Assembly: GCA_965222015.1 (NCBI GenBank)
Contig: CBDCTL010000011.1
Location: forward strand, 62,001 to 126,000
From: JANQPX01 sp965222015
GTDB lineage: Bacteria > Pseudomonadota > Alphaproteobacteria > Geminicoccales > Geminicoccaceae
Direction of reading: 5' to 3'
Length of the DNA stretch: 64,000 bases
A program made the translations under genes and the position numbers. Below the pieces are notes generated by a model. The model was not told the DNA's origin. It did no database searches and saw only the letters and a list, made by a program, of their open reading frames with translations. Every line of letters starts with the position of its first letter. Position 1 is the first letter of the stretch. Positions 45,526 to 54,182 of this stretch are shown here, one piece after another.

Positions 45526-45612
45526 GCAGCTTCCCTTCCTTCGTTCTTTGGCGACCCGTTCATCGCCGTGTCGGCGGCGCTGTCGGATCGGCTTGTTCGT
45601 GAAGGCAATAGA

Positions 45613-45628
45613 AGCAAGGGCCGTGCCA
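45613..45628 (-). promoter_or_regulatory. Consensus sigma-54 (-24/-12) promoter of the monooxygenase operon
   Basis: On the minus strand the sequence reads TGGCAC, five bases, TTGCT, an exact match to the -24/-12 consensus. Transcription would start near 45601, leaving an mRNA leader of about 390 bases before prmA (45209). The 718-base interval 45210-45927 has no other gene I can firmly support. The activator gene that such a promoter needs is not in the window. Confidence 0.8.
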
Positions 45629-45681
45629 GAATTTTTTAGACTTGTTCGTCAATGGGTTAGCAAAACACGTCGTGGAGCGGA

Positions 45682-45721
45682 CTGTGTCACTGTTCTATTC
45701 TGGCACAGGCCGATTGGCACA
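45682..45721. promoter_or_regulatory. Putative activator binding repeats upstream of the sigma-54 promoter
   Basis: Three copies of TGTGYCA are packed here. CTGTGTCA (45682-45689) and TGGCACAG (45701-45708) form an inverted pair separated by 11 bases, and TGGCACA (45715-45721) repeats the second arm 14 bases further. They lie about 80-120 bases upstream of the predicted start, where sigma-54 activators normally bind. They also lie in the space shared with the divergent unknown cluster. Confidence 0.5.
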
Positions 45722-45927
45722 AAATGTATCAAAACGAAACATATTCAATTAACAATTTTTGTTTGAACAATGATTTATTGCATTCATATCCGGTTTTTTC
45801 AATACCGGACTGTTGACGGCCACCTATATGCTTGATCACTATTGTAAAAAAGGCGACGCGCAACGCGGTCGGCGCGGCGAAGGGGAACCAACCTTGGCGC
45901 CGGCCGGGAAAGGTCGGGGCAGGCATC

Positions 45928-46263
45928 ATGACGGCGGGCGGCTACGCCATTCAGATGACAGAGCGCACGCGCGGCTCGCCCGGCGAGAGCGAGGCTCTTT
46001 CCCTGCTGGTTCTGTTCGAGGACAGGCCGATCGGCTCCGTCACCATCGAATGGCATGGCGAGTTCGAGCTCTCCCTCGCTGCAAGCAAGTTCTTCGGCGG
46101 CAAGAGCCCCGGCATCGACAATGCCTGGCAGCTCGCCGACCTGGTTTTTCGTGCGATCACCACGGAGCATGGAGACGGCATCATCGGCGTCGCCGACGGC
46201 TTCGCCGGCACGGACGGCGAGGAGATCATCTGGGAAGTTTCGCCCGCGGCGGACCGGCCATGA
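45928..46263 (+). CDS. Unknown protein, first gene of the WD40 cluster
   Basis: The 111-residue protein has no signal peptide or membrane segment. It has mixed strands and helices, for example SLLVLFEDRPIGSVTIEWHG, and an acidic end. I chose the ATG at 45928; an in-frame ATG at 45832 would add 32 basic residues in AT-rich DNA. Its stop overlaps the next start as ATGA. No family recognised. Confidence 0.6.
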   Translation: MTAGGYAIQMTERTRGSPGESEALSLLVLFEDRPIGSVTIEWHGEFELSLAASKFFGGKSPGIDNAWQLADLVFRAITTEHGDGIIGVADGFAGTDGEEIIWEVSPAADRP

Positions 46264-46736
46264 CGACAGGCGACGACCTCCCGGAAGGACTGCAGCCAAA
46301 GGCAGCCGGCCCCGCCAGCGAGATCATGGCGCGCGCGGATCAGGATCTGGTGCTCTCCGTCCGCTTTCTCACCGACAGCCAGCATCTGCTGCAGCGACAC
46401 TTTCAAGGCTTCGTGCAAAAGGAGCTGGAAGAACGCGGCATCACCTTCGGCGACCACCCGCTGCTGCTGCCCTTCATCGAAACCCATGGCGCCGAACTCG
46501 CCGAGTTCGTCACCACGGGCATCGGCCTCCATCACCAGTTCCGCCTGCAGGACTTCGAGCGCATGCAAGGCGATCCGCAAAAGCTGTTGCGCCTCGACAT
46601 CTGGAACACCCTTCAAGCCTACATCGACAAGGCCGAGGCCCATTTCGTCTCCGGCATCGGCGGCCTTCAGCAGATCCTCGCCGCCGTCGAGGAGGCCAGA
46701 GGCCTTCGCCTCGACTTGCCTGAGGACAAATCATGA
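46260..46736 (+). CDS. Unknown helical protein of the WD40 cluster
   Basis: The 158-residue protein is predicted to be mostly helical and soluble, with long amphipathic stretches such as DSQHLLQRHFQGFVQKELEERG and a hydrophobic GIGGLQQILAAVEEARGL end. It shares ATGA overlaps with both neighbours. I do not recognise a family. Confidence 0.65.
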   Translation: MTTGDDLPEGLQPKAAGPASEIMARADQDLVLSVRFLTDSQHLLQRHFQGFVQKELEERGITFGDHPLLLPFIETHGAELAEFVTTGIGLHHQFRLQDFERMQGDPQKLLRLDIWNTLQAYIDKAEAHFVSGIGGLQQILAAVEEARGLRLDLPEDKS

Positions 46737-47029
46737 GCGACATCGCCGATTTGATGCAAAAGCGGATGGCGCTGGTCGAGAAGATCGCGGCACATAACTC
46801 GAAGCAGCTCCTGAACACCCAGACCCGCTCCGGTGCGGAGGTCGAACTGCTCGCCTGTATCGAGGAGATCGAAGCGAACGGGGAGACCTCGGAAAACCTC
46901 CTGCGGCGCGCCGCCCTCGAAGCCCGCTGCAAGGCCACCGCCAAAGCCTGCGCCGACTGCGAGCGCGAGCTCGATGAACTCGCCGATCAGCTCGACGCGC
47001 TCGACCACCAGATAGCACAGCTGAAGTAA
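46733..47029 (+). CDS. Small coiled-coil protein of the WD40 cluster
   Basis: The 98-residue protein is nearly all helix with heptad-like spacing, especially in the last third (ERELDELADQLDALDHQIAQ). It has three cysteines. Its start overlaps the previous stop. It may be an adaptor between the helical protein and the WD40 protein; that is inference from position. Confidence 0.65.
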   Translation: MSDIADLMQKRMALVEKIAAHNSKQLLNTQTRSGAEVELLACIEEIEANGETSENLLRRAALEARCKATAKACADCERELDELADQLDALDHQIAQLK

Positions 47030-47041
47030 AGTCAAAAAAGA

Positions 47042-48187
47042 ATGGAAAAAAACATGGACAGGATGGAAGCGGAGGATTTCAGTTTATTTGGCCTGCTCGG
47101 CCGTTCCTGGCAGCTGGATGCGCCGGTGGCCGACCTCGCTTTCGACGGCAGCGACGGCGCTGTCGCCTTCGCGCTCGCGGACGGGTCGGTGGCGATCGCC
47201 AGAACCAAGGACGCCGAGCCTGCGGCGAAGCGAATCCGCATCAGCGCCGAGGATGGCCGCCAGTCGATTCTCCCGCGCAGCAAACCCCTTCCGCCTCCTG
47301 CACGCTTCAGCGTGCAGGAGGGCACGCCGGTAGCACTTTCCGACTACGGCAGGCACGGTTTCGTCGTCGGTGACGCATCCGGTGCGCTGTCCAGCGTCAC
47401 GATCGGCGGCGAGCGCACGCCTTTTTCCAAGCCGCTCGGCGCGCCGATCATCGCCCTGGATCACGCCGGGAGCACCGGCCATCTCGCCTGCGCGACCGCC
47501 GACCACCGGGTCCACCTGATCCGGGCCCCAGGCGCCGGTCCCGAGCCGCTCGACCATGAGAGCCCCATCGGCGCACTCGCCTTCTCGCCTGAGGGCGACC
47601 GCCTCGCCGTTGCCTGCGAAGACGCCGTAACGCTCTGGAATATATCGAGAAAACCGACAAAAACAGGCAGCCTGGCGCCTTGCCGTCATCCCCATGCCCT
47701 GGTCTGGAACCCCGACGGCACCGTTCTGGCAGTGGGCCAGGAGAAAGGCGGCATCGTCATCTGGCATCTCGCGGACCGGAGCGCGGTGATCACGCTTTCC
47801 GACTACCCTGCCCCGGTGCGCTCGCTCGACTGGAGCCACGACGGCCAAAGCCTCGTCACCAGCGGCGCCTTCCGGATCATCGCCTGGCCGATCAACCCTC
47901 TGAAATCAAACGGCGTTTCACCGCAGTCACTGACCACCGGCAGGCCCAGCCTCGCCGCCGTCGAAGCCGTCGCCAGCCACCCCAGCCGCCCGCTGGCCGC
48001 CGCCGGCTACGAAAACGGCATGCTGGTCATCGCCTCGATCGGCAGGCCAGACGAAATGATGATCAAGACCGGAGGCCATGGCTCGACGATCGCCATCAAA
48101 TGGTCGAAAGACGCCGGCTGCCTTGCGACGGGATCGAGCCAGGGATTGGCGGCGATCGTGGAGCTTCCTGCCCAGATCTTCAAATAG
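47042..48187 (+). CDS. Seven-bladed WD40-repeat protein
   Basis: The 381-residue protein has no signal peptide and consists almost entirely of seven WD40-like units, beginning near residues 29, 131, 172, 212, 252, 300 and 342, with blade ends such as AVTLWNI and GIVIWHL. This is the number needed for one closed propeller, so it is probably a cytoplasmic scaffold for protein contacts. It follows the coiled-coil gene by 12 bases. No enzymatic domain is attached. The start at 47042 has a weak ribosome site; 47054 is possible. Confidence 0.8.
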   Translation: MEKNMDRMEAEDFSLFGLLGRSWQLDAPVADLAFDGSDGAVAFALADGSVAIARTKDAEPAAKRIRISAEDGRQSILPRSKPLPPPARFSVQEGTPVALSDYGRHGFVVGDASGALSSVTIGGERTPFSKPLGAPIIALDHAGSTGHLACATADHRVHLIRAPGAGPEPLDHESPIGALAFSPEGDRLAVACEDAVTLWNISRKPTKTGSLAPCRHPHALVWNPDGTVLAVGQEKGGIVIWHLADRSAVITLSDYPAPVRSLDWSHDGQSLVTSGAFRIIAWPINPLKSNGVSPQSLTTGRPSLAAVEAVASHPSRPLAAAGYENGMLVIASIGRPDEMMIKTGGHGSTIAIKWSKDAGCLATGSSQGLAAIVELPAQIFK

Positions 48188-48223
48188 AACGACAAGACTC
48201 TGTTCATCACGAGGAGCGACATC

Positions 48224-48403
48224 ATGACGGATCAGCTTACACCGGAGGAGGCCAGCAAGGATCGTTTCTTCAAACGATTGGCCGACCTCTCGACGGAGAT
48301 GATCGACGAGCACGGCAAGGACTTCACCATGGGCGCCCTGCTCCTCGCCGCCCGTTTCATCGCCGAAAACAAGCCGTTCGAGAAGGCCCCGGCTCAACAA
48401 TAG
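48224..48403 (+). CDS. 59-residue protein, last gene of the WD40 cluster
   Basis: A short gene with a GAGGAG ribosome site at a good distance from its ATG. The product, beginning MTDQLTPEEASKDRFFKRL, is an acidic helical protein with a hydrophobic helix MGALLLAARFIA in the second half. It starts 36 bases after the WD40 gene and ends 20 bases before the convergent TonB receptor gene. No family recognised. Confidence 0.6.
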   Translation: MTDQLTPEEASKDRFFKRLADLSTEMIDEHGKDFTMGALLLAARFIAENKPFEKAPAQQ

Positions 48404-48423
48404 GCCGCAGCCCCGGACCTGGC

Positions 48424-50484
48424 CTAGTCGAAGGACCAGCGAAGCGTAAACAGCACCCGGCTGTCGATATCGACACCCGGCCCCCAATCCGCGCCGCCCA
48501 GCAGGCTGGTGCCGACCACGGAAAGATCGAGCTGTTCAGTCAATCGATAGCCGAGACGCGCGCCCAGATCGAAAACATTGTCCACGTCGACGGTGCCGAT
48601 CTCGCGGGTGGGCGTATCGTTCGGCGAAAGCAGCGTTCGTTTGGACTGCCAGCGAAAGGCGAGATTGACGTCAAACGGATCGGCGACGTATCCCAGACCG
48701 AGGTCGACGCTGTGCCTCGGCGCCGAGTCCTCGAAGTCGACCGCGAAGGCGCGGTTGGTCTGGTTCACCTCAAGGTCGTCGTCGACGCTGAGCAGCATAT
48801 AGCCGAGACGATAGGACCAATGCTCGCCGACCAGCCCTTCGAGGCCGAGTTCGGCGCCGATCGTCTCCGAATCGCCAACATTGCGCGGCACGGACAGAAC
48901 TTCGCCGCCGATCGACTCGAGCGTCGGGGACGAGGGACGGCCCGATACCGATTTAAGGTCGGACTGACGCTGCCAGAAAACACTGGCGTCCAGTTCCGCG
49001 TCGATCTGCCCGACATCGTGACGCCATCCGAGTTCGGCATTCAGGTTCTTGGCCGGGTCGATCCTGGGGTCACCGCTGACCGCCGTGATCCCCAGCGGAT
49101 TGGTCGGCGCCGGCACGCTGTAGAAGAGGTCAATGTGGCTCGGCAGAAGGACGCCGCTACCCGATGCAATCCGGAGTGTGTCCCGATCCGTGACCTTCGC
49201 GACCAGCCCCGCATTGTAGCTGGGCTCGGTCAGTGTCCGGTCATAGTCGGACGAGCTGAAACCGCGCGGCGCGCTGTTCAGGTACATGTCGAAATGGTCG
49301 ACCCGGGCGGCGGCGGTCCAGGCCAGCCAATCGGTCACTTCCCAGAACCAGGTCCCGCCGATCGCAAAGATGTCGGCACCACCGGATCCAGCGGCCAGTG
49401 AGCCAGTAGCGAACTTCGAACGGGTGTCTCGATACTCCAGTAGCAGGCGTGCACTATGCTTCGGCACCGGCTTGATCAGGCCTTCGAGGCTGGCGACGGT
49501 CAAGTCGCTGTCGATGGCAAGGTCCTGCGTGGTGCCCTGGCCGTCGATCTCGAACAGGAGATCGATGTCGTTCTTGTTGTGGTAGGCTTGAAGCTTCCAG
49601 AACCCGAGGCTGGCATGATCGGCGCTCAGGGCGGCGCGCAACGAACGCTGATCGTAGGTGCTTTTCGACCAGGTCTGGCCTCCGGTCACGTCGGTGCGGT
49701 CGACATTCGAGGCCGTCGTCTCGGCTTCGAGATGGATGGCCGGACCCAGCTCGCCAACCAGCGCGAGGGCGGCACGGGTTGCCTCCGGGTCCTCGTCGAG
49801 AGCGGTCACTCGATCGGGTAGCGCGTCGGCGTAGCCGTCGGAACGATCGATGCCGGCGGATGCCCGAACACCAATCGCCCCTTCGCGTGCGACCACGGCG
49901 CCGGAACCATGTGCGGAGGGCTCGACCCCGACGGCGCCGCTCGCCGCTGAACGGCTGTCATAGATCGGGTTGTAGGTGATGATGTTGATCACGCCGCCAA
50001 AGGCGTTGAAGCCGTACAAGGCCGTATTCGGCCCCTTGACGACCTCGATCTGGCGGATCTCCTCGATCTCGACCGGCACGCTCGGCCAGGCGGTGAGGCC
50101 ATAGGCATCGATGTAGACCTGGCGACCGTTGACCAGAACGAGAAGCGCCGGATTCATTGGCTGCGCGCTGCCGCGAAGGCCGATTTCGGACTGGCCGTCG
50201 GTATAGCGTATGATGTCGAGCCTGGCATAGCGCGCGAGAAGTTCGGGGATCTCGCGGAGACCGCTTTGAGCGATCTGCTCCGCGGTGATGATGTTCATGG
50301 AAACCGGCACTTCGCTCCCGCGTTTTGGCAGACCGGTGGCGCTGGTGGTGACACTTTCACCGAAGAGGGCGGAAAGACCTCCATGATCGATCGACTGCGC
50401 CGATGCCTGCGATGCGGTCAGGAACGAGAACAGGACGGGCGCCAGCGGACAGCTGAGCGTGCCAGTCACGAAGCGCACGCTCAT
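48424..50484 (-). CDS. TonB-dependent outer-membrane receptor
   Basis: The 686-residue protein has a signal peptide (to about residue 29), a plug domain with VPVSMNIITAEQIAQSGLREIPELL and IEVVKGPNTALYGFNAFGGVINI, and a barrel ending in Trp-Ser-Phe-Asp. It lacks an N-terminal signalling extension. Its substrate is unknown. It is the last gene of an operon with a YfiR-like protein, a GGDEF-EAL protein and a PhnD-like protein, so it may serve as a sensor or uptake partner for c-di-GMP control. Confidence 0.9.
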   Translation of the reverse strand: MSVRFVTGTLSCPLAPVLFSFLTASQASAQSIDHGGLSALFGESVTTSATGLPKRGSEVPVSMNIITAEQIAQSGLREIPELLARYARLDIIRYTDGQSEIGLRGSAQPMNPALLVLVNGRQVYIDAYGLTAWPSVPVEIEEIRQIEVVKGPNTALYGFNAFGGVINIITYNPIYDSRSAASGAVGVEPSAHGSGAVVAREGAIGVRASAGIDRSDGYADALPDRVTALDEDPEATRAALALVGELGPAIHLEAETTASNVDRTDVTGGQTWSKSTYDQRSLRAALSADHASLGFWKLQAYHNKNDIDLLFEIDGQGTTQDLAIDSDLTVASLEGLIKPVPKHSARLLLEYRDTRSKFATGSLAAGSGGADIFAIGGTWFWEVTDWLAWTAAARVDHFDMYLNSAPRGFSSSDYDRTLTEPSYNAGLVAKVTDRDTLRIASGSGVLLPSHIDLFYSVPAPTNPLGITAVSGDPRIDPAKNLNAELGWRHDVGQIDAELDASVFWQRQSDLKSVSGRPSSPTLESIGGEVLSVPRNVGDSETIGAELGLEGLVGEHWSYRLGYMLLSVDDDLEVNQTNRAFAVDFEDSAPRHSVDLGLGYVADPFDVNLAFRWQSKRTLLSPNDTPTREIGTVDVDNVFDLGARLGYRLTEQLDLSVVGTSLLGGADWGPGVDIDSRVLFTLRWSFD

Positions 50485-51005
50485 CGCTCCTGAACCATCA
50501 TGCGAAACGTGGTGTTGAAGCGTGCGTTCACAGACTGCGCGGCCGCGCGGTTCAAGACGATGCGCACGTCCGGCTCACCTTTGACCCACATGACGCAAAA
50601 GCCGAGGTCGATGCAGTCTTGATGGAGGGAAACCACAAGCGTCTGATTGGCACGAGCCTTTGCGAACACGGGGGCCTGAAGGGCGGACGTCTCCGCGGCG
50701 AGAAGGACGAGGTCGGCGCTGTCCAGAGAGTCCAGCGTTCGCTCGTCGATCAACCGTGGGCTGAGCATGAAACCCGGGCCGTGCCTGGCCTTGGCAAGGT
50801 CAACGATTTCTGCGGCATCGGTGGTGGATGCATCGGATGTCGAATCGTAGACGACAGCGAGATCGACGACACCGGTCGGCGGATCGATCAGAAAACTCAG
50901 CGATCGCGTGAGCACGTCGAGATCCGCCGGTCTAGCTGCCGACATGCCATCGAGCGGTATGGCAGCTATCGCCAGCAAGGCGAAAGCTGCAAGATATCTC
51001 TTCAT
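50481..51005 (-). CDS. YfiR-like periplasmic protein (DUF4154)
   Basis: The 174-residue protein has a signal peptide (to about residue 24) and the YfiR-type end, in which LNRAAAQSVNARFNTTF resembles the family's closing helix. YfiR in Pseudomonas holds back the YfiN diguanylate cyclase through the periplasm. Here it sits between a membrane GGDEF-EAL gene and a TonB receptor gene, so the same logic is likely. It overlaps the receptor gene by 4 bases. Confidence 0.72.
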   Translation of the reverse strand: MKRYLAAFALLAIAAIPLDGMSAARPADLDVLTRSLSFLIDPPTGVVDLAVVYDSTSDASTTDAAEIVDLAKARHGPGFMLSPRLIDERTLDSLDSADLVLLAAETSALQAPVFAKARANQTLVVSLHQDCIDLGFCVMWVKGEPDVRIVLNRAAAQSVNARFNTTFRMMVQER

Positions 51006-51048
51006 CGAAACCCAATCGGAATCCGAACCTTTTGATGGATATAATATC

Positions 51049-53202
51049 TTAAGTTAATCTCGTCAAAGTTGAATTATGTTGTCGATGGAAAATGCGTTTG
51101 CGAAGCCAGGCCGTCGCGTCGCTGGCATTTAGCGGTTTGCAGAAAAGATAGCCCTGACCAAATTCGCAGCCGACGTCTCGCAGCAGGGCGCACTGCATAT
51201 CGGTCTCGATGCCCTCGGCGACGATGCGGTAGTCGAGAGCGTGCGCCATCTGAACAATGGCTTCGATGATGGTATGGCGCCGGTGATCGACGGCGTCGGT
51301 CGGTTTCGGGGTTGCTCTTTGCCCAGGCCGGCGGTCTTCGCTGTTGCCGTTGATCGCCACCAGATCGGCGACGAAGGATTTGTCGATTTTCAAGGCGTCG
51401 AAGGCGAAGTCCTGGAGGCACGAAAGGCTCGAATAACCGGTTCCGAAATCATCGATGGCAATGCGGACGCCGCGGGCGCGGAGCGGCGCCAGCGACTTCG
51501 TGATCGCCTCGGGCTGATTCATCGCCACGGTTTCCGTGATCTCCAAAGTGAGCCAGCCACCATCGTCGCCATCCTCACACAGGAGATCGAGAAGCCGTGT
51601 CGTCAGATCGCTCTGTTCGAGCTGCCTTGCTGAAAGATTGATGCCGACCTGGATGTTTCGACCGAACGTTTCGCGCCAGCGTCGGGCCTGGGCAAAGGCT
51701 TCGCGCATGACCCAGTGACCGATCGGCAGGATCAGGCCTGACTCCTCGGCGACCGAAAGGAACGACTCCGGCGAGACGAGACGACCCGATGAGTCGCGCC
51801 AGCGCAGCAGCGCCTCGAAACCGATCGGTGCGTTGGTCTCGAGCGAGACTACGGGCTGGTAGTGAAGCTCGAAGCTCTCGGTCTCGACCGCCTCCCGTAG
51901 CTGTCTTTCCAGAACGAACCGATCGACCAGACCATGACGCATGGCATCGACGAAGGTGCGATAGGTATTGCGACCTGCTTCCTTGGCGGAATACATGGCC
52001 ATGTCCGCGGCCTGCAGGAGTTCACTTTTGGAGTTCGAATCGTCGGGATAACAGGCGATGCCGATGCTGGTGCCGATCGCGAGAGTCTGATCGCCGGCGG
52101 CGATCGGTCTGCGCAGAGTCTCGAGGATGTTCTCGGCGACCTTCGAGGCCGTCGTCCTGACATCGCGGCCGACGATCAGCATCGTGAACTCATCGCCCCC
52201 GAGCCGTGCGACCATCGACCAGCGGTCGCCACCGTCGCGCGGTCGGCATCCCTCGATCACGTTGCTGAAACCGCAGAGAATGTCGTCACCGACCGCGTGG
52301 CCGAGCGTGTCGTTGATCTGCTTGAACCGGTCCAGATCGAAGAACATCGTCGCCAGCTCCAAACCGGCCCCGTCGCATTGCGCCAGACCTGCATCCAGCT
52401 TTTCCTGGAAACGCGAGCGATTGGCGGCGCCGGTCAGCGAATCGAAATAGGCGAGCCGATGGATCCTCTCGGTCTGCTCGCCGATCGCGTCCAGCATGGC
52501 ATTGAAGGCCTGAGCAAGCTCTCGCACCTCGGCCTCACCCTGACCGTCGACCCGGATGTCGAAATCCCCGCCAGCCGCCGCTTGAGCGCTGGCCCGAAGC
52601 TGATTGAGGCGCCGGCCAGTCCGGTGCAGGAGATAGAAGGTGCTCAGCAACGCAATAACGACGAAAGAGAATGCGATGCCCAACAAGGTCCGCTGCGTCG
52701 CTGCGAGCTCCGCGTTCACTCTGGCGAGCGACATGCCGAGCCGCACGACGCCGATCTCTTCGCTCCCGAGACGAACCGGGATCGCCATGTGGATCGAATC
52801 ACGCCCGAGTTCGGCGACTTTTGCCCGCGATTCCAGAACCGCCTCGACGAGCCGGTCGCGGACGAGATCGAGAAGGCGGCCGTCCCGCTCCGAGCCATCG
52901 GCGAGAATCGTGCCGGATCCGTCCACCGCATAGGCGTAGAGCACGTCGTTTCGCGCCTGAACTTCACGGAAGACCAGACGAAGCTCACCGATCCGTAGTT
53001 CATACATGTAGTTCGCGGTGAACTCGCCCAGAAGCTTCGCCAGCTGTTCCGTGCTCTCGTAATATCGGGTCCGGAGACTATCTTCGAAGGCGACGTAGCT
53101 GGTCACTCCGAGTGCGGTGCCGGCAGCGAGAATCAAGGCCCCGACCAACGAGGCATATTTCCCGGCCAGGGTCCTCCAGAGAGGCTGAAACGAAGCGATC
53201 AC
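51049..53202 (-). CDS. Membrane GGDEF-EAL protein with periplasmic sensor
   Basis: The 717-residue protein has a membrane helix at about 16-38, a periplasmic domain (40-165), a second helix (168-190), a HAMP domain, a GGDEF domain with LGGDEFTML and an EAL domain with GFEALLRW and DDFGTGYSSLSCLQ. The sensor layout matches YfiN-like proteins, but with an added EAL domain. It overlaps the PhnD-like gene by 4 bases and precedes the YfiR-like gene. Both c-di-GMP activities appear intact. Confidence 0.93.
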   Translation of the reverse strand: MIASFQPLWRTLAGKYASLVGALILAAGTALGVTSYVAFEDSLRTRYYESTEQLAKLLGEFTANYMYELRIGELRLVFREVQARNDVLYAYAVDGSGTILADGSERDGRLLDLVRDRLVEAVLESRAKVAELGRDSIHMAIPVRLGSEEIGVVRLGMSLARVNAELAATQRTLLGIAFSFVVIALLSTFYLLHRTGRRLNQLRASAQAAAGGDFDIRVDGQGEAEVRELAQAFNAMLDAIGEQTERIHRLAYFDSLTGAANRSRFQEKLDAGLAQCDGAGLELATMFFDLDRFKQINDTLGHAVGDDILCGFSNVIEGCRPRDGGDRWSMVARLGGDEFTMLIVGRDVRTTASKVAENILETLRRPIAAGDQTLAIGTSIGIACYPDDSNSKSELLQAADMAMYSAKEAGRNTYRTFVDAMRHGLVDRFVLERQLREAVETESFELHYQPVVSLETNAPIGFEALLRWRDSSGRLVSPESFLSVAEESGLILPIGHWVMREAFAQARRWRETFGRNIQVGINLSARQLEQSDLTTRLLDLLCEDGDDGGWLTLEITETVAMNQPEAITKSLAPLRARGVRIAIDDFGTGYSSLSCLQDFAFDALKIDKSFVADLVAINGNSEDRRPGQRATPKPTDAVDHRRHTIIEAIVQMAHALDYRIVAEGIETDMQCALLRDVGCEFGQGYLFCKPLNASDATAWLRKRIFHRQHNSTLTRLT

Positions 53203-54122
53203 CGCATGACCTCGGCCGCGGTTTCGACGATGGTCATGCGTTCCAGAAGATCGGTGATCACCGGATCGCCCATGGTCACCGGACGAAACGTCGCGCGCGC
53301 GGTCTTAGCCACGCCGAGCGCCTCGAACAGTTCCGATCTCGCCTCACCCAGGCGTTCGGCGAGAGAGCGGCGCGTCGCCGGATCGACCGCATTCGATGCG
53401 ATCGCGACCGCGATCGGGATACGCGGCGACATCAGGACCGGTCTGAACAATCCCGGACGCGAGCGCGCGACCCGGCGGAAGTCGCCCAGGGAGACGGCGG
53501 CGGCGTAGGGGCCTGGCTCGGCACGATAGAGCCACATAAGCGGACTGCGGTCGTCGCGAAGATGGAACGTGCCGATTCGATCGGGCGCGATCGGCACGTT
53601 GCCGATCACCTCGTTGGCCTTCAGCCCTCGACGCAGCAGGGTCGACAGCGGCAGTAAATGGGCGAGACCCGAGCCATGACGTGAAAAGGCCAGCCGGCGG
53701 CCGAGCAACTCCACCGGCGCAGCGTCTTCACGCTCGTCCTTGACGATGATCACCGCACGCTGCGACGACGGCTCCTCGTCTTCGATGACGAACAGCGGCA
53801 CGGCATCGATCTGGCGGATGAGGCTGGCGGCCACGAAGGGCTCGCCGACGAAAACCTGAATTCTGTCGTCCCAGAATTCCCAGAGCAGCCCTGCCGTGCT
53901 GCTGGTCATGCGAAGGGCGACCTTCGGCAGGTCGGTGCCGTCGGTCGGTCGGTTCAGCCGCTTCAGGAGTTCGAACCAACGTTTCTCCTCGAGCGCGACG
54001 TCGCGCGTGGCCCGCCCGATCGTGAGCATCCGCTCCGGCGCGGATGCGGCAGCTGCGGCGGCGCCGTGGAACATCTCGGATCCCAGCAGCATCAAGATGA
54101 TCAAAAGAGCCTGCCGCGACAA
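53199..54122 (-). CDS. PhnD-like periplasmic binding protein
   Basis: The 307-residue protein has a signal peptide and the fold of phosphate/phosphonate-binding PhnD proteins, as in LRMTSSTAGLLWEFW and FVGEPFVAASLIRQ. The TTG at 54122 is chosen because AGGGGA stands six bases before it and the leader then is normal; a TTG at 54164 would add 14 residues. No ABC transporter lies nearby, so it probably delivers a ligand signal to the membrane GGDEF-EAL protein that follows. Confidence 0.75.
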   Translation of the reverse strand: MSRQALLIILMLLGSEMFHGAAAAAASAPERMLTIGRATRDVALEEKRWFELLKRLNRPTDGTDLPKVALRMTSSTAGLLWEFWDDRIQVFVGEPFVAASLIRQIDAVPLFVIEDEEPSSQRAVIIVKDEREDAAPVELLGRRLAFSRHGSGLAHLLPLSTLLRRGLKANEVIGNVPIAPDRIGTFHLRDDRSPLMWLYRAEPGPYAAAVSLGDFRRVARSRPGLFRPVLMSPRIPIAVAIASNAVDPATRRSLAERLGEARSELFEALGVAKTARATFRPVTMGDPVITDLLERMTIVETAAEVMR

Positions 54123-54167
54123 ACCCCGTCCCCTGTCGCCCAAAGCCGAAACTCTCCCAGACAAGGG

Positions 54168-54182
54168 TTAAATTCATGTTAA
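54168..54182. promoter_or_regulatory. CtrA-type box TTAA-N7-TTAA
   Basis: A full TTAA, seven bases, TTAA site lies 46 bases upstream of the PhnD-like gene start. It is the only other full box found besides that at 4698. The remaining interval to the antiporter start (54183-54425) shows no gene or other clear signal. Confidence 0.5.

Noticed and set aside
50648..50665. Sigma-54-like TGGCAC and TTGC elements
   Set aside because: The spacing is off by one base and the site lies inside the YfiR-like coding region.
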